A stretch of 64,000 nt of DNA from an uncultured Aquabacterium sp. (lineage in GTDB: Bacteria; Pseudomonadota; Gammaproteobacteria; Burkholderiales; Burkholderiaceae_C): the NCBI RefSeq assembly GCF_947366995.1, contig NZ_CANBCC010000001.1, forward strand, positions 146,665 to 210,664, in the 5' to 3' direction. The notes under the pieces are model-generated. The model made no database searches and was not told where the DNA came from. It saw only the letters and a list, made by a program, of their open reading frames with translations. Positions 26,608 through 36,197 of this stretch are shown one piece after another. Made by a program: the position numbers and the translations under genes. Position 1 is the stretch's first letter. The number at the start of each line of letters is the position of its first letter.

Positions 26608-28952
26608 TCGTCCAGGGCTGCGGGGCCCGGCCCGGCGAAGGGCTCGACGGTCACCTCGCAGCGGATGCCGCTGGGCTCGGCCTCCACCCAGCGCACGCTG
26701 CCTCCCAGCTGCTTGACGCGCTTGCGCACACCGCCCAGGCCCAGCCCGTGCGACCAGTTCGAGGGCGTGCGACCGATGCCGTTGTCTTCCACGGTGAGGG
26801 TGAGGCGGTCTTCCGCGAGCGACAGGTGCACGGCGATGTGGGTGGCCCGCGCGTGACTCAAGGCGTTGCTCACCAGCTCGCGCAGGATGCGGGTCAGGGC
26901 CGACCACTGCACCATCGTCAGCGTCAGGTTGGTGTCAACGCTGAAATCGAAGTCCAGCCGGCACTCGGCCACGCTGGCGCGGTGATGCAGATCGCGTTTC
27001 CATTCGGCGGCCGCCTCCATCAGGCTGTGTGATTGCGCCGCCAGGCCGCGAGTCAGCGTTTTCAGATCCTGGATGGTGTGCCGGATGTACTGCTCGATCT
27101 CGGGATTCGGAGCCTGGTACATCAGCGTGAGCAGGCGCGCACCGATGTCGTCGTGCAGGTCCTGCGCGATGCGCAGCCGCTCTTCGGTGCGGCCCTGCTC
27201 CACGGCCTGGTCGAAGTTCAGGGCGCGCTGGAGCTGCTCGACGATGCGCTCGGCCAGGCTGGCGTCTTCCAGCGTGAACAGGCGCCGTCCTTTGTGGGCG
27301 TGCTGCAGCACCAGCACGCGGGCTGGCTCCTGGCTGCCGCCGTGCAGCCGGGGCATGCCCACCAGCAGCACCGCACCGTTGCCGCGCAGACAGGCCGCCT
27401 GCAACGATCCGTGCGCGATGCTGACCTGCAAGGGGTCGAACAACTCGCGCATCAGGCGCAGCATCGACGCATCCAGCGTGTCGGGCTGACGCTCCACCTC
27501 GCGTGCAATCCGGTACAGGTGCTGGAAGAGCTTCTCCATCGAGAGCGACTCCCGCCCCGGCAGCAGCGTGAGCAGCCAGCGGCGCGCCACCATGTACACA
27601 CCCAGCGCCAGAAACAGCGACAGCGTCATCGAGGTGAACTGCCCCATCGAAAACACCGCGACGAAGAGCAGATCGAGCGACGCGGCCACTGTGCTCGACG
27701 CCGCCAGCAGCGAGAACTCCTGCAGCACCTGCCTTGTGCGCGACAGGTAAGGTGACAGCAGCAGTTCCGTTGCCACAAAGACATGCCAGATCATCGCGCC
27801 GTATACCGCCAGGTGGCGCTGCAGATCCGGCCGGGTTTCGCCCAGCGCGATGGCCGCCGTCAGAGCCCCCCCGGTGGCGATGGACATCAGCGTGAAACGC
27901 CGCATCACCAGCGTGAAGGGGTGGGGCGCCAGGCGCTGTCCGCGGGTCATCAACGCCACCGAGGCTACCAGCAGCAGGCCGGCACTGATCTGGACGCCCC
28001 ACCATGCCGCCTCACGGGGTAGGCCCTGGTACGCGCCCCAGGCCGTGGCCGCAGCCAGGCTCCAGGCCATACCGGCAAGGCCGACCCAGCCGGGTTGTCG
28101 GTGCGGGTGCGTGACCGCCACTTGCACGAGCGCGGCCGCACTGCACAGGTCGCAGGCCACGCGCACGTGCAGGTCGAGCTGAATCAGCCAACCGGGCGCA
28201 AAGAAGTCGAGGTTGCTGTGGAGCGCCATCAACATGAGCTGTGCGCTTTGCGCCGTCGTCAGCACGGCGAAGGCGGCGTTGCGGGCCTGAAGGCCCGCCA
28301 GCAGCACCACAGCCCCCACGAGGAAGACCGCCAGGGCGAGCGCGGCCAGCAGCCAGAACAGCACACTGACACCGGCCCAGCCACGGGGCGCGATCAGCAA
28401 CGGTTCTTCGGCCGTGTGCGCAAAGCGCAGGTGGGCCACGAGCCCATCCGGCCGCCAGTGGGCGCGCACCCGGTCAATCTGCGCATGGAAGCGTTCGAGG
28501 CGGTCCCGCTGCGCAGGGGAGGGCATCCACCGCGCCGACTGCTGCAGCAGCAGCATGTCCGTCGGCAGGCTGATCGGCAGGCCGGGTCCGATGTCGGGCG
28601 GTGGGTCGATGCGCAGCCCCACCAGCGCCTGTCCCTCCAGCTTGCGCAGCGTGGGGTAATCGACCGACTGCAACGTCAGGTGCCCGTCGCCCGTGGCCTT
28701 GAGGGTGACCGGCAGCCGCGGCTGCTGGGTCAGCCACCACCCGCAGGCAGCCACCACCAGGCAGCTGGCCAGCACGATGAAAACCAGCAATCGCAGGCGC
28801 CACCCGATCCAGCGCGGGCGTTCCATGGTGCGCTGCAGCGCCTCGTCCAACGTGGGCCAGTGCGCCGCTGCGTGTCGCCCCAGCAGGCCGTCGAGCCGGC
28901 TCAAGGCAGGGGCGTCGTGGCCAGCTTCGTGAAGGCGGGCCGCGTTCGACAT
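26592..28952 (-). CDS. Membrane sensor histidine kinase, NarX/UhpB-type transmitter
   Basis: 786 residues. One helix near residues 50-75, a periplasmic segment to about 190, then a run of about six to seven helices (190-440), a linker, and a HisKA_3 transmitter: RIAQDLHDDIGARLLTLMYQ with His600, N box RELVSNALSHA near 690, and G1 VEDNGIG near 721. The 7-helix layout recalls 7TMR-DISM sensors, but the ligand is unknown. It lies 7 bases downstream of the response-regulator gene on the same strand, so the two form a pair. Confidence 0.87.
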   Translation of the reverse strand: MSNAARLHEAGHDAPALSRLDGLLGRHAAAHWPTLDEALQRTMERPRWIGWRLRLLVFIVLASCLVVAACGWWLTQQPRLPVTLKATGDGHLTLQSVDYPTLRKLEGQALVGLRIDPPPDIGPGLPISLPTDMLLLQQSARWMPSPAQRDRLERFHAQIDRVRAHWRPDGLVAHLRFAHTAEEPLLIAPRGWAGVSVLFWLLAALALAVFLVGAVVLLAGLQARNAAFAVLTTAQSAQLMLMALHSNLDFFAPGWLIQLDLHVRVACDLCSAAALVQVAVTHPHRQPGWVGLAGMAWSLAAATAWGAYQGLPREAAWWGVQISAGLLLVASVALMTRGQRLAPHPFTLVMRRFTLMSIATGGALTAAIALGETRPDLQRHLAVYGAMIWHVFVATELLLSPYLSRTRQVLQEFSLLAASSTVAASLDLLFVAVFSMGQFTSMTLSLFLALGVYMVARRWLLTLLPGRESLSMEKLFQHLYRIAREVERQPDTLDASMLRLMRELFDPLQVSIAHGSLQAACLRGNGAVLLVGMPRLHGGSQEPARVLVLQHAHKGRRLFTLEDASLAERIVEQLQRALNFDQAVEQGRTEERLRIAQDLHDDIGARLLTLMYQAPNPEIEQYIRHTIQDLKTLTRGLAAQSHSLMEAAAEWKRDLHHRASVAECRLDFDFSVDTNLTLTMVQWSALTRILRELVSNALSHARATHIAVHLSLAEDRLTLTVEDNGIGRTPSNWSHGLGLGGVRKRVKQLGGSVRWVEAEPSGIRCEVTVEPFAGPGPAALDDQVSH

Positions 28953-28959
28953 GGCCGGC

Positions 28960-29691
28960 TCAGACCAGGCCTTGTTTGCTTGCCAGCACCGCGGCCTCGG
29001 CGCGGCTCGAGACGTTCAGCTTCTTGTAGATCGATTTGATGTGGTCGTTGACGGTGAACCACTTGATGCCCATCAGCGACGCGATCTCCTTGATCGTGAA
29101 GCCCTTGCTGAGGTAGGTCAGCACTTCGCTTTCGCGCGGGGTCAGACGCTCATGGTCCAGCGGGGCAGGCGCTGCGGCTGGCGACGGGGCGCCCGAGGCG
29201 GGTGGCTCTGCCACGCCGTGCCCGTTGCCGGTCAGCCCCTCGCCGCTGCGGAAGTGGTTCAGCAGCCGCCGGGCGATGGCGGGCGACAGCGGCGGTTGAC
29301 CGCGCACGATCTTCTGCAGCTCCTCGACGAGCACTTCGAAGCGGTCTTCCTTCAGCAGGTAGCCGTCGGCGCCGCATTGCAGTGCCGGGAAGAGGTGCTC
29401 GTCGTCCGAGTACAGCGTGGTGACGATCCGGGTGGCCGGGTAGCTGGACAGCTCCGTCAGCAACTCCAGACCGCTGCCATCGGGCAGTTCCAGATCGACC
29501 ATGATGAGCTGGAAAGGGTCGGCCGACGGCGTGGCCCGGCCCCCCGGCGCATGGCCCAGCAGCCGGCGGGCGGCGTCGAGGTCACTCGCTTCGGTGATGC
29601 TGTCCACATCGCTGAAGCTTTCGCGCACCACGCGGCACAGAAAGCCACGCGCGACCGGGTTGTCTTCGAGAATCAGTACCTTGACAGCCAT
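28960..29691 (-). CDS. LuxR/NarL-family response regulator
   Basis: 243 residues. Receiver domain with acidic pocket ED at residues 9-10, phospho-acceptor Asp66 (LIMVDLELPDGSG) and conserved Lys in GYLLKEDR. A Pro/Ala-rich linker of about 30 residues leads to a LuxR helix-turn-helix (LTPRESEVLTYLSKGFTIKE, then IASLMGIKWFTVNDHIKSIY). It precedes its likely cognate kinase gene. Targets are unknown. Confidence 0.9.
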   Translation of the reverse strand: MAVKVLILEDNPVARGFLCRVVRESFSDVDSITEASDLDAARRLLGHAPGGRATPSADPFQLIMVDLELPDGSGLELLTELSSYPATRIVTTLYSDDEHLFPALQCGADGYLLKEDRFEVLVEELQKIVRGQPPLSPAIARRLLNHFRSGEGLTGNGHGVAEPPASGAPSPAAAPAPLDHERLTPRESEVLTYLSKGFTIKEIASLMGIKWFTVNDHIKSIYKKLNVSSRAEAAVLASKQGLV

Positions 29692-29765
29692 GGAATTCCT
29701 CCCGAGTCCATTGGTCGGCCTCTGGGCTCAGTTGGTGGGCCCGGGCTGAACCGCCGCTCGGGGAT

Positions 29766-29782
29766 CTCGTCCATCGGACGAG
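29766..29782. promoter_or_regulatory. Perfect inverted repeat upstream of the response-regulator gene
   Basis: CTCGTCC-ATC-GGACGAG, 7+7 bases, 75 bases upstream of the response-regulator start and 114 upstream of surE. It could be an operator for the LuxR-type regulator or a small hairpin. Confidence 0.4.
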
Positions 29783-29883
29783 TGGGGGAAATGTGTACCC
29801 GGTAACTTTACATGCAAGCCTGGGTTCGGCGGACACCGGGTGCACCGAATCAGGGGGCGCCGTGCTGCGGGGCGTTGCGCTCC

Positions 29884-29889
29884 TACAAT
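29884..29889 (+). promoter_or_regulatory. Candidate -10 hexamer of surE (possibly leaderless)
   Basis: TACAAT ends 6 bases before the surE ATG, the spacing at which transcription would begin at the start codon itself. No ribosome site is visible. The -35 is not clear. Confidence 0.4.
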
Positions 29890-29895
29890 GCAATC

Positions 29896-30645
29896 ATGCG
29901 AATTCTCATTGCCAACGATGACGGGTATCTGGCGCCTGGCATCGCCGCGCTGGTGGAAGCCTGCCAGGGACTCGGCACGATCGACGTGTTTGCCCCCGAA
30001 CGCAACGCCAGTGGCACCTCCAACGCCCTGACGCTGCACCAGCCGCTGAGCCTGCACACCGCGGCCAACGGATTCCGCTATGTCACGGGCACGCCGTCCG
30101 ACAGCGTGCACCTGGCGCTCACGGCAGGGCTGATCCCCAAGCCCGATCTGGTGCTCTCGGGCATCAACAACGGCGCCAACATGGGCGACGACACCCTGTA
30201 CTCCGGCACGGTCGCCGCGGCCACCGAGGGCTATCTGTTCGGCGTGCCGGCGATCGCGTTCTCGCAGGTGGTCAAGGGCTGGCACGCGCTGGACGCAGCC
30301 GCCCGCACCGCGCGCCGCATCATCGAGCACGTCCTGGCCCATCCTCCGGCCGAATCGCCCTGGCTGCTCAACGTCAACATCCCGAACCGGGACGACGCCG
30401 ACACGCTGCCCTGGGCCATCACCCGACTGGGGCGCCGGCATGCCAGCTTCCCCGCCGTGCCGCAGACCAACCCGCGGGGCGACCTGTTCTACTGGATCGG
30501 TCCGGCCGGTGAGGCGCGCGAAGAAGGCGAGGGCACCGATTTCCATGCGGTCCGCCACGGTCAGGTGTCGATCACGCCATTGAAGGTCGACATGACGGAC
30601 CACCAGCGCATGCCCGTCTGGCAGGGCTGGGCCGGCGAACGATGA
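29896..30645 (+). CDS. surE: 5'/3'-nucleotidase SurE
   Basis: 249 residues, full length. Metal-dependent survival-protein phosphatase. N-terminal [15 protein letters not shown] carries the metal-binding Asp pair, SGTSNALT and [20 protein letters not shown] complete the active site. The start is fixed by [10 protein letters not shown]. The ATGA overlap with pcm and the following nlpD form the classic stress operon. Confidence 0.96.
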   Translation: MRILIANDDGYLAPGIAALVEACQGLGTIDVFAPERNASGTSNALTLHQPLSLHTAANGFRYVTGTPSDSVHLALTAGLIPKPDLVLSGINNGANMGDDTLYSGTVAAATEGYLFGVPAIAFSQVVKGWHALDAAARTARRIIEHVLAHPPAESPWLLNVNIPNRDDADTLPWAITRLGRRHASFPAVPQTNPRGDLFYWIGPAGEAREEGEGTDFHAVRHGQVSITPLKVDMTDHQRMPVWQGWAGER

Positions 30646-31514
30646 GCCACGGCCACTCGGACAAGCCGCGCCGCTTTCCGCTGCAGCTGAATCAGGTTGC
30701 AACGGCGCGGCCCGCCGCGTCCCGCGCGACCCCTGCCGTGGCCGCCCGCGAGGTGCTGCGGCCCCAGAACCCGCTGGCGCAGGCCGAGCAGGACCGCCGA
30801 CGCGCCCACACGCCCGGCGGCGTGGGGCTCGATTCCGTGCGGGTGCGCGCCCGCATGGTGGAGCGACTGAAGGCCGATGGCCTGTCCGACGCGCGCGTGC
30901 TGGCGGCCTTTGCCGCCGTCCCGCGCCACCAGTTCGTCGACACCGCGCTGGTCAACCAGGCTTACGAAGACACCAGCCTGCCCATCGGACTGGGCCAGAC
31001 GATTTCCAAGCCCTCGGTGGTGGGGGCCATGATGCAGCTGCTGTGCGAGCGGCCCGGTGGCCCTGTGGCGCGCGATGAAGCGAGGCCGCTGGGCGTGTGC
31101 CTCGAGATCGGCACCGGGTGCGGCTACCAGGCTGCCTTGCTGGCGCTGCTGGCCCGCCGCGTGGTGTCCATCGAACGGGTGCGTGAGTTGCATGTGAAGG
31201 CGCGCGCGCACCTGGATGCGGTCGAGCCTGTCCTGCCGGCACGCGTCGACATCCGCTTGCTGTTCGGCGACGGCATGCTCGGCCACGCGCCCGGTGGGCC
31301 CTATGACACCATCATCGCGGCGGCAGGGGGGCAGGCCTTGCCCCAGGCGTGGCTGGACCAGCTTGCGCCCGGGGGGCGGCTGGTGGCCCCGGTCGACGAC
31401 GGCCGGCCCGGCGCACAGGTGCTGACCATCGTCGATCGGCTGGCGGACGGCACCTACCAGACCCGCCGCGCCGGGGCTGTTCTGTTCGTGCCACTAAAAT
31501 CCGGCACCACATGA
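30642..31514 (+). CDS. pcm: Protein-L-isoaspartate O-methyltransferase Pcm
   Basis: 290 residues, longer than the ~210-residue enterobacterial enzyme because of a basic N-terminal extension of about 75 residues. Repairs isoaspartyl damage using SAM. Motifs: [54 protein letters not shown]. It overlaps surE by 4 bases. Confidence 0.94.
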   Translation: MSHGHSDKPRRFPLQLNQVATARPAASRATPAVAAREVLRPQNPLAQAEQDRRRAHTPGGVGLDSVRVRARMVERLKADGLSDARVLAAFAAVPRHQFVDTALVNQAYEDTSLPIGLGQTISKPSVVGAMMQLLCERPGGPVARDEARPLGVCLEIGTGCGYQAALLALLARRVVSIERVRELHVKARAHLDAVEPVLPARVDIRLLFGDGMLGHAPGGPYDTIIAAAGGQALPQAWLDQLAPGGRLVAPVDDGRPGAQVLTIVDRLADGTYQTRRAGAVLFVPLKSGTT

Positions 31515-31555
31515 TGTTTCGTGGCCCTGGAACGATCGGGGCTCCACAGCGTCCC

Positions 31556-32482
31556 ATGCACATGATTTCTACATTCAGGTTGGCGGCCTCGACGGCGGCT
31601 TTGCTCGTCCTGGCCGGTTGCGCCTCGACGAACCACAAGGCGCCAGTCGAGGAGCGCTCACGCCCCTCCGGCTCTCCCTCGGCACCGTCCACGACGGCGC
31701 CCGCCAAGGCTTTGCCCGGCGCAGAAAACGCCGGCAAGCCGGGTTACTACACCGTCAAGCCGGGCGACACGCTGATCCGCATCAGCCTCGACTCGGGGCA
31801 GAACTGGCGCGACCTCGCAGCCTGGAACAGCCTCGAGAACCCGAACCTCATCGAGGTGGGGCAGGTGCTGCGCGTGGTGCCGCCGACAGCCGACCCGGGC
31901 TCGACCTCGGCGGTGGCTTCGGCCAAGCCGCTGGCGCCGCCTTCGCGCATCGAGGCCCGCCCCCTTGACAGCAAGACGCTGCCCGCCACCGCGAAGCCCG
32001 CCAGTGGCGCCGCTTCGGCTGCCGCCTCGGGGGCTGCGGCCGGCGCAGCGTCGGGCGGGCAACCTGCTTCGGCGGCCGACGCCAGCAAGGACAAACCGCG
32101 CGACACCGGCACGGACGAGCCCAGCTGGACCTGGCCGGCCGCCGGCCCGATGCTGGGTGGCTTCGAGGAAGGCCGACGCAAGGGCCTGGCCATCGGCGGC
32201 AAGGCCGGTGACCCGGTGTTTGCTGCGGCGGATGGTCGCGTCGTGTACGCTGGTTCAGGCCTGCGCGGCTATGGCAACCTCGTCATCATCAAGCACACGG
32301 GCGATTACCTGACGGCCTACGCGCACAACCAAACCCTGCTGGTCAAGGAAGACCAGTCGGTGCGCCGCGGCCAGAAGATTGCCGAGATGGGCTCGACCGA
32401 CGCCGACCGCGTCAACCTGCACTTCGAGATCCGCAAGCAGGGCAAGCCCATCGACCCGGCCAAACAATTGCCGGCTCGCTGA
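31556..32482 (+). CDS. nlpD: Murein hydrolase activator NlpD (LysM + degenerate LytM)
   Basis: 308 residues from ATG 31556 (ATG 31562 also possible). Lipoprotein signal with lipobox LAGC, LysM domain (GYYTVKPGDTLIRISLDSGQ), an Ala/Ser/Pro-rich linker and a C-terminal M23 domain. The domain lacks the first zinc His and has NLHFEIR instead of HxHFE, so it is probably an amidase activator and not an enzyme, as in E. coli NlpD. The usual downstream rpoS is absent; rlmD follows. Confidence 0.92.
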   Translation: MHMISTFRLAASTAALLVLAGCASTNHKAPVEERSRPSGSPSAPSTTAPAKALPGAENAGKPGYYTVKPGDTLIRISLDSGQNWRDLAAWNSLENPNLIEVGQVLRVVPPTADPGSTSAVASAKPLAPPSRIEARPLDSKTLPATAKPASGAASAAASGAAAGAASGGQPASAADASKDKPRDTGTDEPSWTWPAAGPMLGGFEEGRRKGLAIGGKAGDPVFAAADGRVVYAGSGLRGYGNLVIIKHTGDYLTAYAHNQTLLVKEDQSVRRGQKIAEMGSTDADRVNLHFEIRKQGKPIDPAKQLPAR

Positions 32483-32494
32483 GCGTGCACGGGG

Positions 32495-32519
32495 CTGGCC
32501 GGCTCGAGAGCCTGGCCAG
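32495..32519 (+). other. Hairpin between nlpD and rlmD
   Basis: CTGGCC pairs with GGCCAG and GGCT with AGCC around a CGAG loop, with one bulged T. There is no T tract, so it may be a weak terminator or simply a structured spacer. Confidence 0.35.
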
Positions 32520-32537
32520 TCCTGAGACAATATCGGG

Positions 32538-33980
32538 ATGAGTGCCTCTCCCGAAACCCCTGTCACCGAAGCGCCGGCGCCCGTGCAGCCGGCCATCAGC
32601 CTTCCGCCGGTTGCGCCCGGCCAGGAATGGCTTACCGTCGAATCGCTGGATCTGGATGCCCAGGGCGTGGCCCACCGGGCAGACGGCAAGGTCGTGTTCA
32701 TTGAAGACGCGCTGCCGGGCGAGGTCGTCCGCGTCAACGTCGGGCGCCGAAAGAACAACTGGGAACAGGCCACGCTGGCCGAGATCCGCCGCGAAAGCCC
32801 GCTGCGTGTCACGCCCCGGTGCACCTTCTTCGGCCTGTGCGGCGGCTGCAAGATGCAGCACTTTCACGCCAGCGCCCAGGTGGCCGTCAAGCAGCGCGTG
32901 CTGGAAGACAACCTCTGGCACCTGGGCAAGGTCAAGCCCGAAACCCTGTTGCGCCCCATCGAAGGCCCGGCCTGGGGTTATCGCTTCCGCGCCCGCCTGT
33001 CGGTGCGCTACGTGGCCAAGAAGAATACCGTGCTGGTCGGCTTCCACGAGCGCAAGTCCCGCTATGTGGCCGACATGACGAGCTGCGAGGTGCTGCCCCC
33101 GCATGTGAGCCGCCTGCTGGTGCCGCTGCGCGAGCTGATCGGCGCCATGGACGGGCGCGACCGCCTGCCGCAGATCGAAGTGGCCGTGGGCACGCGGGTG
33201 ACCGTACTCGTGCTGCGTCACCTTGAGCCGCTGAGCGCGGCCGATGTGCAGCGGCTGAAGGACTTTGCGGCCACACACAGCCCGGCCGAAGGCGGCCAGA
33301 ACACCCTCTCGTGGTGGCTGCAGCCCAAGGGCCCGGACACCGTGCATCCGCTGGACGAAACCGCCCCGACGCTGGACTACACCCTGCCCGAGTTCGGCAT
33401 CACCATGCCGTTCAAGCCCACCGACTTCACGCAGGTCAACCATGCGATCAACCAGGTGCTGGTTGGCCGCGCGCTGCGCCTGCTGGCCGTGCAGCCCGAC
33501 GAGCGCGTGATCGACTGGTTCTGTGGCCTGGGCAACTTCACGCTGCCGCTCGCCACGCAGGCCCGCGAGGTGCTGGGCATCGAGGGCAGCGAGACCCTGG
33601 TGGCCCGCTCGCGTGAGAACGCCGTGGCCAACGGGGTGGCCGAGCGCACCAGCTTTGTCGCCCGCAACCTGTTCGAGATCACGCCGCAGGAACTGGCCGG
33701 CTACGGCCACGCCACCCGCTGGCTGGTCGACCCGCCGCGCGAAGGGGCGTTTGCCCTCGCCAAGGCCCTGGCCGACCTGCACCAGGATCCCTCGCTGGTG
33801 CCCGACTGGCAGCGCCCGCAGCGCATCGTCTACGTCAGCTGCAACCCGGCCACGCTGGCACGGGATGCCGGCCTGCTGGTGCACCAGGCGGGATACCGCT
33901 GCACGGCCGCCGGCGCCGTCAACATGTTCCCGCACACGGCGCACGTCGAGAGCATGGCCGTGTTCGATCGCGCCGACTGA
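32538..33980 (+). CDS. rlmD: 23S rRNA (uracil-1939-C5)-methyltransferase RlmD
   Basis: 480 residues. TRAM domain at about residues 35-95 ([20 protein letters not shown]), Fe-S cysteines [15 protein letters not shown], and SAM methyltransferase core [26 protein letters not shown] and [12 protein letters not shown] with the catalytic Cys. A GACAAT hexamer ends 6 bases before the ATG with no ribosome site. Cytoplasmic rRNA modification enzyme. Confidence 0.95.
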   Translation: MSASPETPVTEAPAPVQPAISLPPVAPGQEWLTVESLDLDAQGVAHRADGKVVFIEDALPGEVVRVNVGRRKNNWEQATLAEIRRESPLRVTPRCTFFGLCGGCKMQHFHASAQVAVKQRVLEDNLWHLGKVKPETLLRPIEGPAWGYRFRARLSVRYVAKKNTVLVGFHERKSRYVADMTSCEVLPPHVSRLLVPLRELIGAMDGRDRLPQIEVAVGTRVTVLVLRHLEPLSAADVQRLKDFAATHSPAEGGQNTLSWWLQPKGPDTVHPLDETAPTLDYTLPEFGITMPFKPTDFTQVNHAINQVLVGRALRLLAVQPDERVIDWFCGLGNFTLPLATQAREVLGIEGSETLVARSRENAVANGVAERTSFVARNLFEITPQELAGYGHATRWLVDPPREGAFALAKALADLHQDPSLVPDWQRPQRIVYVSCNPATLARDAGLLVHQAGYRCTAAGAVNMFPHTAHVESMAVFDRAD

Positions 33981-33992
33981 GCGGCCGGTTCA

Positions 33993-34016
33993 CCGATCAC
34001 CCGCAAGGGTGATCGG
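33993..34016 (+). terminator. Perfect 10-bp hairpin with GCAA tetraloop after rlmD
   Basis: CCGATCACCC-GCAA-GGGTGATCGG, 12 bases after the rlmD stop. A GNRA loop and a perfect stem make it very stable, but no T run follows, so it is a processing/stability hairpin or an atypical terminator. Confidence 0.5.
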
Positions 34017-34153
34017 GCATGGTCTGCATGGCCGCCGCCTGCCCGACATAATGGCCGAACGCTGCCCAGGCCCCGCCTGAGCTTGACATGACTTCACACA
34101 GCCAGCGGGCCCGCCGTGTCAGCCCGCGGTGTCCCATCCGCGTTGGAGGAAGC

Positions 34154-34807
34154 ATGTCCGCTGCCGGAGATCCCGTGCCCCTCATCTCATCCCGAAGCCG
34201 TTCGCTGCAGTGCATTCGACGCTGGTCGCTCGCCTTGTGCATGAGCGGCGCAGGCCTGCTGTCTGTCGGTGTGTTTGCGCCGGCCCAGGCGGCCACGCTG
34301 GAAGGCCAGCGCTTCGACGACACGCTCGTGCTGGCCGATCGCACCTTGCGCCTCAATGGCCTCGGGCTGCGAGGCGTGGCGTGGGTGAAGGCCTTTGTCG
34401 CGGGGCTCTACCTCAGCGCGCCAACCAAGGACACGGCCCAGGCTCTGGCCATGCCCGGCCCCAAGCGGATCCGGCTGCAGGTGATGCTCGACGCGCCCAG
34501 CAAGGAGCTGACCCGCTCGCTGCTCAAGCGTGTGCACAAGCATGAGCCGGCCGAGGTGCAGCTGCGCCTCGAAAGCCGCCTCACCACGCTGGCTGCGCAT
34601 CTCGACGGCGTCGGAGACCTGAAGGTGGGCGACACCCTGGACCTCGACTACGTGCCTGGCCGCGGCGTGCTCCTGCAGCACAACGACCGCCCGGTGGGCA
34701 CCGCCATTCCGGGTGAAGACCTCTACCGCGCCGTCATGAAAATCTTCGTGGGCGACAACCCGGTGGACGCGCGCATGAAGCAGGGGATGATGCGTGGCGG
34801 TGTCTGA
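34154..34807 (+). CDS. Chalcone-isomerase-like periplasmic protein (Chalcone_3 family)
   Basis: 217 residues. I choose ATG 34154 because GGAGGA lies 4-10 bases before it; the frame is open to 34088. A signal peptide precedes AQAATLEGQRFDDTLVLADR. The body matches the bacterial chalcone isomerase-like family (GLRGVAWVKAFVAGLYLSAP). Bacterial members are not true chalcone isomerases and their role is unknown. The 3' end overlaps xerD by 14 bases. Confidence 0.82.
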   Translation: MSAAGDPVPLISSRSRSLQCIRRWSLALCMSGAGLLSVGVFAPAQAATLEGQRFDDTLVLADRTLRLNGLGLRGVAWVKAFVAGLYLSAPTKDTAQALAMPGPKRIRLQVMLDAPSKELTRSLLKRVHKHEPAEVQLRLESRLTTLAAHLDGVGDLKVGDTLDLDYVPGRGVLLQHNDRPVGTAIPGEDLYRAVMKIFVGDNPVDARMKQGMMRGGV

Positions 34808-35690
34808 TCCGCACCTGGACCGTTTCATCGACGCGCTGTGGCTGGAAGACGGCCTGAGCGCCAACACCCTGGGCGCCTACCGTCGAGATCTGCAGGCGCT
34901 GGCCGACTGGCTGGTGCATGAAGAAACCGGGCGCACGCTGGTGTCGGCCACCGAGACCGACCTGTTGGGCTACACCCTGGCCCGTCACAGCGTGACCAAG
35001 CCCTCGTCGGCGGGGCGGCGCCTGAGCGTGTTCCGACGCTTCTACCGCTGGGCCGTGCGCGAGCACCTGACATCGCAGGACCCGACCGTGCGGATGGATG
35101 CGCCCCGTCAACGCATGCGGGTGCCCGGCACGCTGACCGAGAGCCAGGTCGAGGCGCTGTTGAACGCCCCCGATGTGCATGAAAGCCTGGGGCTGCGCGA
35201 CCGTGCCATGCTCGAACTGATGTACGCGAGTGGCCTGCGCGTCAGCGAGCTGGTCGAGCTCAAGTCGGTGCATGTGGGGCTGGACGAGGGCGTGCTGCGC
35301 ATCACCGGCAAGGGCAGCAAGGAGCGCCTGGTGCCATTTGGTGGGGAGGCCGGCGACTGGCTGCGCCGTTATCTGGCCGAGGCTCGGGCGGTGATCCTGG
35401 GCGGGCAGGTGAGCGACGCGCTGTTCGTGACCGCGCGTGGCGGGCCCATGACCCGACAGATGTTCTGGAAGCTGATCAAGAAGTACGCGATGCTGGCCGG
35501 CATCACGCAACCCCTGTCGCCCCATACCTTGCGCCACGCGTTTGCCACGCACCTGCTGAACCACGGCGCCGACCTGCGGGTGGTGCAAATGCTGCTGGGC
35601 CACGCCGACATCTCGACCACCCAGGTCTACACGCACGTGGCGCGGGAGCGTCTGCGCCAGCTGCACAGCCAGCATCATCCGCGCGGCTGA
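34794..35690 (+). CDS. xerD: Site-specific tyrosine recombinase XerD
   Basis: 298 residues, standard length. Resolves chromosome dimers at dif with XerC. N-terminal SAM-like domain (FIDALWLEDGLSANTLGAYR), catalytic Arg in YASGLRVSELVEL, and the HxLRH box HTLRHAFATHLLNHGADLRV followed by LGHADISTTQVYTHV with the nucleophilic Tyr. Housekeeping recombinase, not a phage integrase: no att repeats or phage genes are near. Confidence 0.94.
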   Translation: MAVSDPHLDRFIDALWLEDGLSANTLGAYRRDLQALADWLVHEETGRTLVSATETDLLGYTLARHSVTKPSSAGRRLSVFRRFYRWAVREHLTSQDPTVRMDAPRQRMRVPGTLTESQVEALLNAPDVHESLGLRDRAMLELMYASGLRVSELVELKSVHVGLDEGVLRITGKGSKERLVPFGGEAGDWLRRYLAEARAVILGGQVSDALFVTARGGPMTRQMFWKLIKKYAMLAGITQPLSPHTLRHAFATHLLNHGADLRVVQMLLGHADISTTQVYTHVARERLRQLHSQHHPRG

Positions 35691-35711
35691 GCGCGCGCCG
35701 GCCGCCCTGGC

Positions 35712-36161
35712 TCACGCAAAGAGCCCGCCGCGGAACGACACGCCCACGACCACGAACAGCACCGAAGTCACCGTCACGATGCCGATGCGGCGGCCCATGG
35801 CGGGCAGCGTCTGCGCCGTCAGGCGCGGGATGACGCGCAGGCGGGCATCGAGTGCGGTGAGCACGGTCACGGCCAGCAGCGCGAGCTTGGCCGCCACCAG
35901 CGTGGCCGGTCGGTCTGCCAGCGACAGCCACCGCCCGACGTCGGGCACCAGCGTGTAAGCCATCCAGAGCCCCGTCACCACCTGAATGACCAGCGCCGGC
36001 ATGCCGATGCGTTCGTATGCAGACTCGAAGTCGAGCAGGATGCGGACATCGCCTTGCTTCAGCGCCCGCGGCAGCACGGTGGTGGCGAGGACCAGGTGGC
36101 CGCCCGTCCAGACGGTGGCGGCCAGGATGTGCAGAAGAAGAACGGTGCTGTACATCGCCAT
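35712..36161 (-). CDS. CopD-family four-helix membrane protein at the end of the nos cluster
   Basis: 149 residues with four membrane helices (VLLLHILAATVWTGGHLVLA, then VIQVVTGLWMAY, LVAAKLALLAVTVLTALDA, IVTVTSVLFVVVGVSF). The first helix His-x8-His arrangement (HILAATVWTGGH) resembles CopD copper-resistance proteins and related heme/copper membrane proteins. It starts 36 bases after the NosL-like stop on the same strand, so it may be the last gene of the nos operon. A role in copper import for NosZ is inference. Confidence 0.75.
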   Translation of the reverse strand: MAMYSTVLLLHILAATVWTGGHLVLATTVLPRALKQGDVRILLDFESAYERIGMPALVIQVVTGLWMAYTLVPDVGRWLSLADRPATLVAAKLALLAVTVLTALDARLRVIPRLTAQTLPAMGRRIGIVTVTSVLFVVVGVSFRGGLFA

Positions 36162-36197
36162 GAGGAAGAAGCCGGGGCTGTTCGATTGACGGTGCTT

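Noticed and set aside
31556..32482. NlpD as an active peptidase
   Set aside because: The first zinc ligand His and the HxH pair are not intact, so an activator role is more likely.
34794..35690. XerD as a sign of an integrated element
   Set aside because: Length and motifs are those of the housekeeping recombinase and no phage genes or flanking repeats are present.
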